Of a DNA stretch of 64,000 nt, positions 46,861-58,409 are shown piece by piece. Position numbers and translations under genes: made by a program. This stretch comes from Dysidea avara (taxonomy: Eukaryota; Porifera; Demospongiae; Dictyoceratida; Dysideidae), in contig NC_089280.1 of NCBI RefSeq assembly GCF_963678975.1, positions 19,025,863-19,089,862 on the forward strand. Reading direction: 5' to 3'. Position 1 is the first letter of the stretch, and every line of letters starts with the position of its first letter. The notes beneath the pieces are model-generated. The model was not told the DNA's origin. It did not search any database and saw nothing but the letters and a program-made list of their open reading frames with translations.

Positions 46861-47755
46861 CCACCCAAAATCATTTTCGCTGTAAAAAAAAAGGTGCATC
46901 CAAGAAACTACAAGTACTTGTAATCCAATGTAATTAAAAACAGCTTAGTTGTAGGGAAAGACTTCATAAAAGTAAAAGTAACTGATAACTTAAAGAGCTG
47001 ATATCTGGAGCGGCCAAGAATCAATCTTCACCCAACTACTCATACTAAATTTTTTTAATCCATGCAAAAACACCTTGCATTGACTGTAAAAAAAGTGCAC
47101 CCATGAAAGTAGCTAACTGGCAACTGAAATAGCTGATATCTGAAGCGGCCAAGAATGAATGCTGATATACAACTAATTGGAATTAACAAAAAGTTTAACA
47201 TCAAACCTTTATCTTTCAGCTGTGTTCTACATTCACTCTTGCCGCATCATAAATTGATTTCTTTTAACTCTAATTGGCTGGTAATTTGGCCGCCTTTTTT
47301 TGCTCTATACACTGAATATTAAAAAAGGCGGCCAAATTACCAGCCAATTAGAGTTAAAAGAAATCAATTTATGATGCGGCAAGAGTGAATGTAGAACACA
47401 GCTGAAAGATAAAAGTTCAATGTTAAACTTTTTGTTAATTCCAATTAGTTGTATATCAGCATTCATTCTTGGCCGCTTCAGATATCAGCTATTTCAATTG
47501 CCAGTTACTTTCATTGGTGCACTTTGTTTACAATCAATGCAAGGTGTTCTTGCATGGATTAAAAAAAAATTAGTATGAGTAGTTGGATGAAGATTGATTC
47601 TTGGCCGCTCCAGACATCAGCTCTTTAAGTTACCAGTTATTTTTAGTTTTATGAAGTCTTTCCCTACAACTGAGCTGTTTTTAATTACATTGGATTACAA
47701 GTACTTGTAGTTTCTTGGACGTGCCTTTTTTACAGCAAAGGTGTTTTTGGGGTGG
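46861..47755. mobile_element. long fold-back, about 440-bp arms
   Basis: The centre is at about 47315 ('gctctatacactgaatatt'). The arms read outward through AAAAAGGCGGCCAAATTACC, 'gatgcggcaagagtgaatg', 'gcggccaagaatgaatgctg', 'gatatctgaagcggcc', and CTACAAGTACTTGTAATCC, ending CCACCCAAAA / TTTTTGGGGTGG. The arms are nearly identical, so it is young or kept alike by conversion. No frame. It would form a cruciform or a long double-stranded RNA if transcribed. Confidence 0.9.
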
Positions 47756-47779
47756 TTGTATATAACTGCTTATCTACTA

Positions 47780-48080
47780 CAGGTGTACTATGACTTATTG
47801 CATCAAAGGAATTCAACAGCCAACAATATACACATGGCGCTGTTTGTGGCTTGTACATAGCTAGGATTTACTTTTGATCATGTACCTAGTGTAATATTAG
47901 TATACCACCATGGCATATAATAAGTGATGTATATATTATTGTATAGTTACACAATGGTAGAACCCTTTGATCTGACACCTCACTGTAGTACATGTACACT
48001 GTACACCTGCTGTAAACGAAAATGTGTGTAGTCTTCAAGAGCAATGGTGAAAACATTGTTTATACATAGCTGCTTATGAT
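47780..48080. repeat. duplicated flank P', partner at 12810-13320
   Basis: Same ordered landmarks as 12810-13320, shorter through indels. It lies 3' of gene copy D. Confidence 0.65.
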
Positions 48081-48449
48081 CATATGCATTCCTTAACTTA
48101 TGCATATTAAAAAATATTCTTTGAATTAAAAATTGAAATAATATTATTAATACATTTGTAATACTAGTATTTGAGCATCATTATACTTTGTTAATGCATG
48201 TCATCTCGCTAAAGCACACAATATGTGTATATACAGCTGCTTTGTTTGCAAATTTTAATCATCAACTAGCAACACATGTACACAATCTATACCAGTCAGA
48301 TCTGTATTGTAGTATGTAGTAATTAGATAATTTAATAGTTTACTTAGCTGATAAAAAATATACAGCAAATATGCACACAGATACACATTTGTTCAGTGTA
48401 CATGTAATTAGCAAAATGTTCTAAGAGTCCTGAATTATATATTGACAAT

Positions 48450-49205
48450 TCAATCCAGCTCAATGTCTACTTTAATATACTTGATGCGATATCTTTCACC
48501 AGTATCAGCACGGTACATCTCAAGGTACAGACCTTGGCTTAGGTCAAGCTGACGTTGAAAATTAGCAGTGTTAGTATATCCCTCATCATGCTCCGTGTGG
48601 CAGGAACTCCACCTCTCCTTTGGCCTGATCTGTAACTTGATCTCAATAGAATAATTGCGTGAAGTAACTAAAGGACCTGAACTAGATTTTGAATTTGTAA
48701 ATATTTTGCTACTTATGTCAGCTTCAGTCCCAAAACATGGAGCAAGAGCATAGTAATTTCCTTTATCAGGCATAAAAAAAGCCTATAAATGACTTCCTAT
48801 CACTAATTCCAAACCGTGGATCATGGTCTGCTTGAGCCACTTCAGTATCCATCGCAATAGTGATGGCTACAGTAATACTGTCAGTAGTGGATAGGATGTC
48901 AGGAGCCACCAGTTGGAGCTGCAGTGTCTGCTGATGAGCTACAGTACCAGCAGGAATCTCATAATACTGAGGGTAGAGTGTAAATGGTCCAGTGATGGTG
49001 AAGTAAGAGTGTATCCAGTCAGGTGTCATCAGTTGATGGTAGGACAAAATGGTCTCCACAACCTGAACCTAATAAGCATTTTGAGACCCCAGCATATATC
49101 AACAACTCAAAATATTCTTACCTGCTTGTTAGCCTTTACTGCTGAAGACAGACAAGTTGCTCCAAACAGCAGAAGAACAAATGACACTTGCAGACTGTTC
49201 CACAT
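48450..49205 (-). pseudogene. secreted two-cysteine SDG family gene, copy D, one-base slip
   Basis: Two exons on the minus strand. Exon 1 (49122-49205, 28 codons) is a signal peptide starting MWNSLQVSFVLLLFGATCLS with donor CAG/gtaag. The intron is about 53 bp; exon 2 runs from 49068 to 48450. It is very like copy A (QLMTPDWIHSYFTITGPF, DPRFGIS, WSSCHTEHDEGYTN). The frame shifts at a run of seven T (48774-48780), where copy A has six bases. The conserved C-terminal half (PDKGNYYALAPC...IKYIKVDIELD) continues in the next frame. One extra base in a homopolymer could be real or a sequence error. Confidence 0.75.
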
Positions 49206-49262
49206 TTAGCTTGCACTTGCGTCTATCTATACTTTGTGGTTAGTACACAACACTCACTGCTA

Positions 49263-49270
49263 CTTTTATA
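49263..49270 (-). promoter_or_regulatory. TATA box of copy D
   Basis: TATAAAAG on the minus strand, about 58 bp before the ATG, the same octamer as in copy A. Confidence 0.5.
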
Positions 49271-49349
49271 CTGTAGATGCCAGATGTTTATATAATGTAA
49301 TTATGCATTTTTTAATTTCTGATATGCATATGTAAAGCATGTAGCCCAC

Positions 49350-50645
49350 ACACATCAAGAAAATTATAAGCAATCCAGTAAAAACACTTTTCCTTATCAA
49401 AATTATATGCTTTAACTACTTATGCATTGTAGGAATTTGTGTGCATAAATCTGTCAAGCATATCAAAGCATGGATGAACTCACTGGTATGACCACTAAAA
49501 ATATACTGTGCATTTTCGAAGCTAGCTTTAGGAACGATTAGGTGTATATGATAAAGATGATAGCACTTCATTGTAACTGATGACGATCCTATCTTAGCAG
49601 GCAACTAAGCCATGATAGTTGCAAAATTTATATGCAGTAATTCACATATCAAATACAGTGAGAATTACAATAATTAAACTTGTGCAGTAATGAATACATA
49701 CTATGAAATACTGGTATTATAAGAAGGTTCTACTTCAAGCAAGGCCGGAGGAGACGGTCCGATTGATCAGGCCTGAGCTGGACCAATAATCTGGAGTTGA
49801 ACCAACTAGCTGACCAGCTCGAACTACATTACTCTCATGCAATCTTTGGACGATCACATCTACATGTAGCTACGTACATTTTAGATGTTATTGAAAATAC
49901 ATGACACGAGTAGTTACCTAGTTTCTCAGCCTAACTAAAGCACAGAACTACACGTATAGTACCTCCAATTACTTTACAGTACAGCATAGCATTCGTATCG
50001 TTTCGTACAGAAATGATTGTGGGTTCTACTTACAGTATCACGTGTGGTAACAGTTGGCATTTATCACGTGTAAGACAGGTGACTTCTTTGATTCTAAACC
50101 AGCACACTTATATCACAATTCAATCTTCATAAAATAATCATTAGCATTTCTTGGCTTGTCTCTCTTGGCTTCTTTTACTGGGCGAAGGGCTGGCAGTGAC
50201 AAACCATATGACTCATTCCGCGGCAAGAAGCTGTACACCCATACATTACATGGTGGCCATCTGGATGAGATGTTGAGTAGAAATCACTCCCCACTCGTCC
50301 TGTCGAGATTGCCTCTACTTGTGGCACTACTAAAAGACTTCTAAATTTTAACAGAGTATGCAGTCATGCAGTTTTCAAGGCTTCATCAAGACTGACACAA
50401 TGAAATATAGTGGTGTAGAGAATAACATCATGATAAACATTTATGCCAAGCAACACAGCAAACTTAAGGTAAACTACATAAATAACTAAGACTTTGAAAT
50501 TTCAAAGGCATGGTCCAGCAGCACGGTAGTGAATTAGATCACTATGATTGTGCTGTGGATGACTGATGACTGATATAGACATGTACGTGTGAGTGCATGT
50601 GTGTGCATAAGGACTTCCTATTGTTATGTATACTATACAACACAA
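49350..50645. repeat. duplicated flanks Q' and R', partners at 14800-15180 and 16140-16400
   Basis: 49350-49740 matches flank Q and 50375-50645 matches flank R. The middle (49741-50374) has no recognised partner and no gene; 62-codon frames are chance. Confidence 0.65.
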
Positions 50646-50859
50646 TATCCAGGGCTTTTACCTAGTCTATATCTAGCAACGTTGTTTGAGCAGCAGCTTC
50701 TAGAGGGGTTGGGAAGATCTGACAGTTGGTTTTACAGTTCTACGTGTGCGTGTGTATGTGTGTGTTGTCAGTGTTGTGTAAGGGAGATTGTTGAGGTGGG
50801 TAATAATTAGCTTGACTATCAGCATCCCCAAAACTATGAGGCAGTGGGGACTGTGATAA

Positions 50860-51620
50860 GTGAGAGTGCATGATGTTTCTTCAGTAGAAGTGGAAGGTGG
50901 AATGATTGAGATGGTGAAGGTTCACTTATTTTGGTTCAAATGTGTCAGTGGATTGTGAAGCAACTCATAAAGTTAATCGTCAGGTTGCCAAGTCATCTAA
51001 GGTTTTGGCTCCTTAAGGATGCCAATTGTACCTTTTCTGTACATACTAAGAGAAGTGTATACAATGTGGTGGTAGTTTCTATTTTGTTGTATGGTGCTGA
51101 GATTTTGACACTGAAGGCCCCTATTGTAGGTAGATTGACTGCCTTTAATAATTGTTGTGTTTGTGCCATTCTGGGAGTAAATATATATGTCAAGATTTCT
51201 ACAGTGGAATGGGTAGTTTACTTATCAACAACTGTCTGTTCAGTTTGGCATGCCTTGGTCCATTGCTGGTAATGGAGGTCACGGCAGTTAGAAAATTTGG
51301 GCCATAAGAATGAGATCACACTCCTTAGTAACTTTTGTTTGGTGAACTGGTGAGAAAGTGGCCATTCCATGGGCCTAAGAAGAGATGACATGATGAAGTG
51401 GTGGGTCATTAGTGTGCCATTGGTGTTGAGAATGGGCTGAATCAGTTATGCCAGGATCATTAGTAGTGGTTAGAGCTATGTTTCACTGCTGTTGATGTTC
51501 TAGCACAAAACAGAGTGACAATCACCTGTGTTGCTAACCAATTACTTGAAGGACTATTTATTGTGTTTGTGGTCGTTATTTAACAAGACATCTCTGATTT
51601 TGTGGGGCTACCAAAACTTG
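50860..51620 (+). mobile_element. old LINE remnant with C-terminal zinc finger
   Basis: Translation shows KRSVYNVVVVSILLYGAE, RLTAFNNCCVCAILGV and later a FGELVRKWPFHGPKKR-like block, then CGRYLTRHL and FCG. These are the usual order of RT connection, 'LYGAETW', RH-like tail and terminal C2HC finger in RTE/Jockey-type LINEs. Many stops and shifts. Confidence 0.65.
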
Positions 51621-52703
51621 TCACTAGTTCAGGAGGAATTCTAGAATTCTGCACAACAAAGAGCAACTACCAAGTACCAAGTATCCAAGTGTGTGCATGT
51701 ATATGTATGTCTAAAGCTTTAGTTAAATCAATTGACTTTTGTAAACTTTTATTATGTAATTACATTGTTTGAACCATAGCCTTTCGTGGCGTTAAACTAT
51801 GGTCTTGAACTTTGTAGTGTATAGTGTAGATTATGATAAACCTTTTCCACAGCTTCATCTGCTTATATTGTAAGTTCAAAATCTACACTACAAAGTTCAT
51901 AGGTATAGTTGTACTGTGGGAGGTTAAGTCCATATAATAGTGCCAAGTCCAAGGTCATGGAAAATGTTTGTAATATAATTTTATAATTACTTTATTGCCA
52001 AGTCAGTTTTGTTTCGTATACTAAACCTAAAGAATCAGTACCATTCCACATGTGCAATAATGGGTTTTATTCATATATCCAATGTTAAAAAAGAGGCAGA
52101 TCTTATGACACAGCCACAGCAGGAAAATTTTGTTACAACTTTACTGGAAAAACATGCTCTTTTTCAGGGGATAATTAAAGTACCTTGAATATATTATGTA
52201 AGCCTTGTCAAAGACAATTTACACGGTGGGGGAAGGAGGGGCAAATAATTTTTAACTAAACCGCTGTGACTATTTTACCGTATACAAAATTTAATACCAT
52301 ATACAATGTGGGTATAGCTACATTGCCAATGTGAGAAATCCATACGAATAAGGGGATAAATATTTTATATATGGTAGGAGGTCCTAAAAAGGCCTTATAT
52401 TAAAAATTGGACCATAACCAGTAGGGGAACAAAAAATAGATGATCAAACCTTTTCATGACATCTGTAACTGTTATACTGCTTGTTATGCTCTGTATAACA
52501 GCTCTGTAGACATGATGTAATTGCATGTGATGAAAAGTATTACATACTATTGCTGACTGCTGAGAATAATCAGTTGTCAGTATCCATATAGTTATACACA
52601 AGTATCCATGAATATCATTCTCAATAATGATATTATATTATGACTTTAAGTTCACCAATCCATATTGTCAAGTTCAAGTGTATTCATATCATGACCGTTA
52701 GAC
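51621..52703. other. no gene; a loose hairpin at 51810-51900
   Basis: 'gaactttgtagtgta' (51811) and its complement 'tacactacaaagttc' (51884) form an inverted pair with a 55-bp loop. Nothing else recognised. Confidence 0.4.
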
Positions 52704-52710
52704 TATAAAG
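52704..52710 (+). promoter_or_regulatory. TATA-like box of copy C
   Basis: TATAAAG 98 bp before the ATG at 52802, a position comparable to copy A (85 bp). Confidence 0.4.
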
Positions 52711-52801
52711 TCAAAAGCTGCAGCATCGAAGGACAAGATTGCTCTTGAGTACACAGTATATTCAGACCTGTAAACTTCTGTGCTAGCTGATACTGATCAA
52801 G

Positions 52802-53548
52802 ATGTTGTGTTTAGCAGTTGGACTCCTGCTGTGCTGTTTCTTGCAGGCTAACTCTATGGTAAATAGCATCATAGTACATATGTTATGTGGTACAGTTATC
52901 AGCATATATTATGTTATTATACCTTAGGTGATAAGGACCAGTGAAACAAGGAGAGTATACATGCCTTTCTACCAACTGTATACTCCAACTGATATACAGA
53001 ACAAGGCTGAGTTCACTGAAATGTACGAGTCAGTTACAACAAGAGCAATGACCTTTGATGTTGGCAGCACCTTAAGTGGTCGACTATTTAAGTTACCTCT
53101 ACTGCCTCGTGATCTGCTGGATGCTAAGGCAGACATTGTAGTTGTGATTACTATTGGTCTTGATAATTCAATACGAAGTGGAGACAGTGATCCAAAGTTC
53201 TTTTTATCTGATGGAGAGAATGGGGTAGGATTTGAGATAAGAGAAGAACCAAGTGCACACCGTTGTAGAGGAATACAAGCAGCGATGGGAGAAAGGCTTA
53301 GCTCAATGAATTCATTTGTTGGATCTGCTCACAACTCAACCTTTTTGCCAGAGCAGTTTGTTCTTACATTAAAACCATCTCAAGGATACGGATCCTGTTA
53401 CAATGCAATTGACAGTGGACTGATTTCTCCAGTTGGTTTTAAAAGAGAGATGTCACTTGACAAAGGCCTGTCCCTAGAAGTTTACAGGGAAGATACACAT
53501 GAAAAATACATTTTCAACTACATCTTGGTAGAGATTCATGAGAACTAA
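52802..53548 (+). CDS. secreted two-cysteine SDG family protein, copy C (intact)
   Basis: Two exons, 52802-52858 and 52928-53548, with a 69-bp GT-AG intron (ATG/gtaaat ... ccttag/GTG), phase 0. Exon 1 is a 19-codon signal peptide, MLCLAVGLLLCCFLQANSM. The full protein is 225 residues. Mature landmarks: YMPFYQLYTPTDI, a hydrophobic strand (DIVVVITIGLDN), DPKFFLSDGENGVGFEIREE, C132 (RCRGIQAAMGE), one Asn-Ser-Thr glycosylation site, LTLKPSQGYGSC (C176), SLEVYREDT and ILVEIHEN. It has YGSC where the other copies have W-G/S-SC. It is the only member on the plus strand. Same subfamily as B1 and B2. Function unknown; secreted, probably one disulfide, no transmembrane segment or known catalytic motif. 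Confidence 0.85.
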
Positions 53549-54013
53549 GTACTAGTACTTAACACACTTGATTCTACATATCTACGTATACACATTGACA
53601 GTCAGTATAACACACAAACACACACAAACTAGCTACAGAGAGGTGATCCACTAATGCAACATTTGTATACACATTACATGTATATGATGTTACTGTATCC
53701 ATATATGCATATTGAATTTGATGACTGCAAAATTTTGCTGCAGAATATCATACTATGTATAGCTACTGTAACGAAAAATATGACAACAGTACATATTAAT
53801 TGGGATTGTAAATATATGTAATTTTTTGAAACCATCTCCGCAAAGAGAAACAACTTACTTTGTTTGGCATCTTCAAGACTTGTAGGCACTTTTATTCACC
53901 ATACCCCCAATGATATAAGCAGTATAGAACAAGCAGCAGATTGACTACACACTAAAAACAAAATAGTCTATATATACATAAATAAGTATATCATATATAT
54001 ATATTGGATTTGA
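53549..54013. other. no feature seen
   Basis: 3' flank of copy C, AT-rich with TATATA runs near 53995. Confidence 0.4.
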
Positions 54014-54227
54014 AAAAAGCAGTCTTCCACACAAATCTAATTTACCAATTAACTTTGATGACTCATATTTTCAGATTTGAAAAGGTTTTGACTTGAACTT
54101 TGGTCAGTAGCAAGTACCAACATAGCTTAGTAGATGGAAAAAATTTCAGGTTAATATGTTTTTAGCACTGAGTTATGGTCTTCTGAGTTCATAGAATTGG
54201 ATTTGTGTGGAAGACCCCTTTTCGCAA
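54014..54227. mobile_element. small inverted-end MITE
   Basis: GTCTTCCACACAAATC (54022-54037) is repeated in inverted form as GATTTGTGTGGAAGAC near 54199-54214. Non-coding; no clear target duplication. Confidence 0.55.
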
Positions 54228-55309
54228 AATCCAGTCACATATGTATAGAGTAGCTATTGTCCATAAAATCATCAGTATCCCAAAGATATAGCTATGAATA
54301 TCACAATTAAAATTAGTTCAATTTCACAACTGAACGTAACTACGTAACATATGGAAACTCATATTTCTATATGTTTAAATCCTTGCAGAAAAGACACTAC
54401 CAGGTGACAGGAAAGAAGTGTCATTAAACCACAACCCCATACAGAGGATAACCTAAGCAAAACCAAATTAATAAAATTTTCAATAATCAATAACTTTGAA
54501 ATTGTTTCAAGGCTCTATACATATCATCACTGCGTACAGTATATACCTTAAATGTAAAATTACCAAATGATTGTAAACTTCAGTATAATAGCCACATTTT
54601 AAACAGATGCATATCTTATACCTACAGAAAGAAACAATACTCCGATTAAAGATAATTCTTAAAAGTAATGCAGGAATAAATTTCTGATGGTAAAATGATT
54701 CGTAATAAACCAACTTTTCAGTGCTTTGCCGGACTGACTTGATCACAGACACTTCAGTGTTCAACTCAATAAATTTATGATAAAAAATTAATCCTCACTT
54801 GACTTTTGGGCCATTTTGGCTTAAACTTTGGCAGAAGAGTACAAGATACATTGGAGTGGTGTCTTTGTATGATAGTGGTGTTTGCGGTTGCATATCAAAG
54901 GTATACTAGTGATCCCCCTGAATATAATGATGCCCTAGAATAAGTACTATCAAACTTTGTACACAAACTCAGCCTCCGTTGAATCATTTTAGTGCATGTA
55001 TATATCTGACTAGTGATCATAAAAAGAAAACATTTGTAGAATCTAATAGGTTATGGGATAGTGAGCGACTATCAAACAAAAATTTTATTATGAAATTAAG
55101 GAGGGCTTTATTATACTTTATATTAATTAATGGGTAGGATCCTCAAAAATGCTCCCTTGTGCCCTTGTCCATGAGACTCAATGTGCTCCTGATATATTAG
55201 AAACCTATTTTTGCCTTTGGTTACTTGTATAAACTTTCATGGACTTTTTATGATGATGACTCCTGGTTTTTAGCTTCTATGTGGTTTATCTGGTAGGCGT
55301 GTAAATTAA
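54228..55309. other. no feature seen
   Basis: No gene, partner repeat or terminal structure recognised. Confidence 0.4.
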
Positions 55310-55970
55310 TAGTATTTTATTTACGAAACTGGATCAGGATCAGAGCTGTAAGGGAACTAGGCTGCAGGCCTTTGATTGAGCCCATATCCAGATCTCCCCC
55401 TAAGATTGCAGTGGTAGGTGCAGACACAACAAATTTCATTAAAAAATTCCACACACGATTCAAGAAAAATTTGAAGTTACACTGTAAATTGAGGTGGGAT
55501 TGAGATTTAAAAAGCTTAAGATGGTGGCCTCTGATGTTGAGTGTACTGCTCAAAGTAAACAATAGAGAAGGGTCCACATCATAGTAATCATTTAATAAGT
55601 TGAATGTTTCGATTAGATCACCTCTTTGGCATCAGCAATATAAAGAATATAAATTGGGAGCAGTTAAATGAGATGCATATGTGCGGCAAAAGGGTATAAC
55701 AGTTTTGTGGCACGTCTTTGAACTTTTTCAATAAGGTCAATATCTTTGGCCAGATAGGGATACCAGGCCTGCACACAGTATTCTAAGTGAGGTCCAACAT
55801 ATGTTTTGTATAAAATAAAAACATGTCTGTAGAAACAATATTGAAAGATCTTCTTATCCGGCCCAATACTTGCATTGCCAGCCTTTCAACATTGCTGCAG
55901 AGAAGGTTTCATATCAGCTGAGCACCACACACCTAGGTCTTTCTCCTCCTTAAGTGCACATAAATTAACA
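55310..55970 (-). mobile_element. LINE C-terminal fragment
   Basis: Complement shows [19 protein letters not shown]-like residues followed by the [11 protein letters not shown] signature (55700-55800) and a decayed tail. It lies antisense to copy C and in the same orientation as the ABL gene. Several stops. Confidence 0.65.
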
Positions 55971-57488
55971 CATGAGTTTGGTGTTGTTGTGTTGTGTAAC
56001 AGGCTTAAATTATTGTTGGGAGAATAATAGCATGCTGACTGGACAATTACAGGGTATACGTACAAGAAAACTATGTACTAGTACAGGAAAACAGCATGCT
56101 TAGCAACTGGCACACCTGTGAGCACTTTGCTCACTAGTGGCGATACTGTATTTTGATTTTCCTGGCCAAAAATCAGTACTGTCATACAAACTGTTTACAT
56201 TTTGCTTAAACAAACTACTAGTTTGGCTACTTGTCTAGGTCATGACAAAGCCATTTGTAGTTTCTAGTGCTTGTGATATGAATTAACAATTAATGATGGG
56301 GCCACAAAATCTTGTGCACGTGTTTAGGTCCTATTTCAGCAACTAGACACATATTATTCACAAATCCTCTTGTCAGTCCCTCACAAGTAATGTTCTTCAA
56401 ACTTTAGAATCGTTAGAGATTTCTCATGGTTCTTCATTAATCTGATTTTGGTTCATAGTTTTCACTATTTGGCATGAAGACAACTCATGTTTCTATAACA
56501 GCATTTAAATTCTATGTTAATATTATTAATGAGAAGTTAAGGATGCATGAATATTTGATAATAATGGTCAGGATTAAGAGAAATCAATACCCTAAAAATG
56601 ATTTATGGTGTGCACGTGGGTTTAAAATTGTAGCTACTTTTGGTCTGTTCTCACATTTTCCAGCCATGCCAATCTGCTAGCCTAGTTACAGTCAAAGCAC
56701 TAGAATATTCACAAATAAAACATTGCACAACCTTCACTTAGTTTCTAAATATTCCCAGGTGGAAGAAATGACACCTGAGAGCTTGCACAAAACACTTCCC
56801 AAACTATTTATGACTGACATATGCATGTTGTCAGGTATAGCTACTGTCACTGGTCATCATGCATTGAAGATGAACAGACAAGGCACAGCATGTACTCCTC
56901 AACACTAATTACTCCATACTTGAAGGGTAGTAATACAAGCTTATTGTTTAGGCATTATTCAAGTAACCCTGCTGTAACAGTACTTTATTTCAGGTTGAGT
57001 TCAGCAGTATGTATATTTAAAAGGGATGAGAGATCAATATTCAGACACCTGATGCAGCTTATCACCCTCCAAATCATATATGACAAATAATAGGATTGGT
57101 TTACAGGTAATGAAATGTATGTACTTATAAGGAAATACCAAAGCTAAAATTACACTCCAGTTCCAGTATTGGTATATACTATAATGCAAAATTTGAGCAA
57201 TAATTATGAAAGTATATATACAGCAAAAATACCATGCATCGCATCACTCATTTTAAGCTATGTTGAATATGTCAACTTCATATTATCATACAGTGTATTA
57301 TAACTATCAAGCATACTGTAGGTATACTGATAACTGAAAAGGTGTATGTAAATTCGAAGAATGATAAAGAGAAGATGTTGTGTTGTAATTAATAACTATA
57401 CATAATTTGCATAAGATTCTGCGTACATGTTAAAGTTTCTAAGAACAAAGTATCAATTCAGAAAAGTGCATGTACATACACTAAATGG
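55971..57488. other. no gene seen; 3' flank of the kinase gene
   Basis: The part just below 57489 should contain the 3' UTR of the minus-strand ABL gene. No other coding signal; 60-90-codon frames look random. Confidence 0.4.
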
Positions 57489-58138
57489 CTATTTCTTTGA
57501 GTACAGTTTACCATATAAATCTCTGCAGGATTTAGAAATACTATTCACAAATGTCTCTATTTGGCTGTTATAATCACAAGATAGACTGGAATTGATCTGT
57601 CTCAGTAGATTTCTGAAATTCTCTATCTTTTCTCTCAATTTTCCAATAGCAATCCTAGTGGAAACTAAATGGTTAGTGTTTTGAGCTTGTATTAATTGTA
57701 GCATCTTTTCTGACAGCTGGGCAAAGTAATCCAAGGATTTTTTGAATTCAGTAAAACCCTTCAAAGAAATGTCTAGTAAATTAGCTGTGATTCTGGCAAT
57801 TTCTTCCACAACATGGCTGGGGTCATCACTGATTGGCTTCAGAAAGTTGAAATCAGTCAAATCTTGTAAAGTACTACTCCCAGTGGAAGATGACGCTACA
57901 ACAGCGTTATGCCTAATTTGTCTTGGTTGGCTTGCAGGCAAATGCATATCGTTCTTTCGAATAGGTATAGTTTGTGGAGGAACCTTGTCTTTGTTTTGTG
58001 GCATCACTAAAGCTGATTTAGTTGGTTCTGGTTGGACAACTGTGGATTTGGGGGGAGCAGCACTGATGCTGGACAGCTGACATAGCTCCTGATAAAGTTC
58101 TTTAAATGATGGTCTATCATTCTCTTTCCAGCTCCAGC
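57489..58138 (-). CDS. ABL-like: ABL-family tyrosine kinase, last coding exon (end of kinase domain, linker, helical tail)
   Basis: The exon starts at 58138 after 'catcatttag' and joins in phase 1 to the exon at 62488-62640, restoring a TGC Cys codon and the kinase end CWSWKENDRPSFKELYQEL, the subdomain XI Trp/Arg motif. A proline- and lysine-rich linker follows (SAAPPKSTVVQPEP, PPQTIPIRKN), then about 115 residues of predicted helices (HVVEEIARITANLLDISLKG ... RIAIGKLREKIENFRNLLRQ ... CRDLYGKLYSKK) ending in TAG. Position and helix pattern fit the C-terminal F-actin-binding domain of ABL. The post-kinase tail is about 200 residues, far shorter than the roughly 600 of vertebrate ABL. ABL kinases phosphorylate tyrosines and couple receptor signals to the actin cytoskeleton. 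Confidence 0.8.
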
Positions 58139-58409
58139 CTAAATGATGAATAAAACAGTATAAATCACCACATTGACACATACTTGGGTACAAACAAAAT
58201 AGACGCTATCATAATTACACAAAGAAGACGATATATAGCACTTAAAAGAAAACATTAGGTTGTATCATGTAGGAATGAATACCTATCACATTAAAATGAC
58301 CGTAACAGCATTTCAGTGATAATCAAGTTTATACAATGGAGTGACCAATTCAAGTTTTGTAGAAATTATTGGGTATACCGACACTATTGCAAGTACTATA
58401 ATGTTTCGC

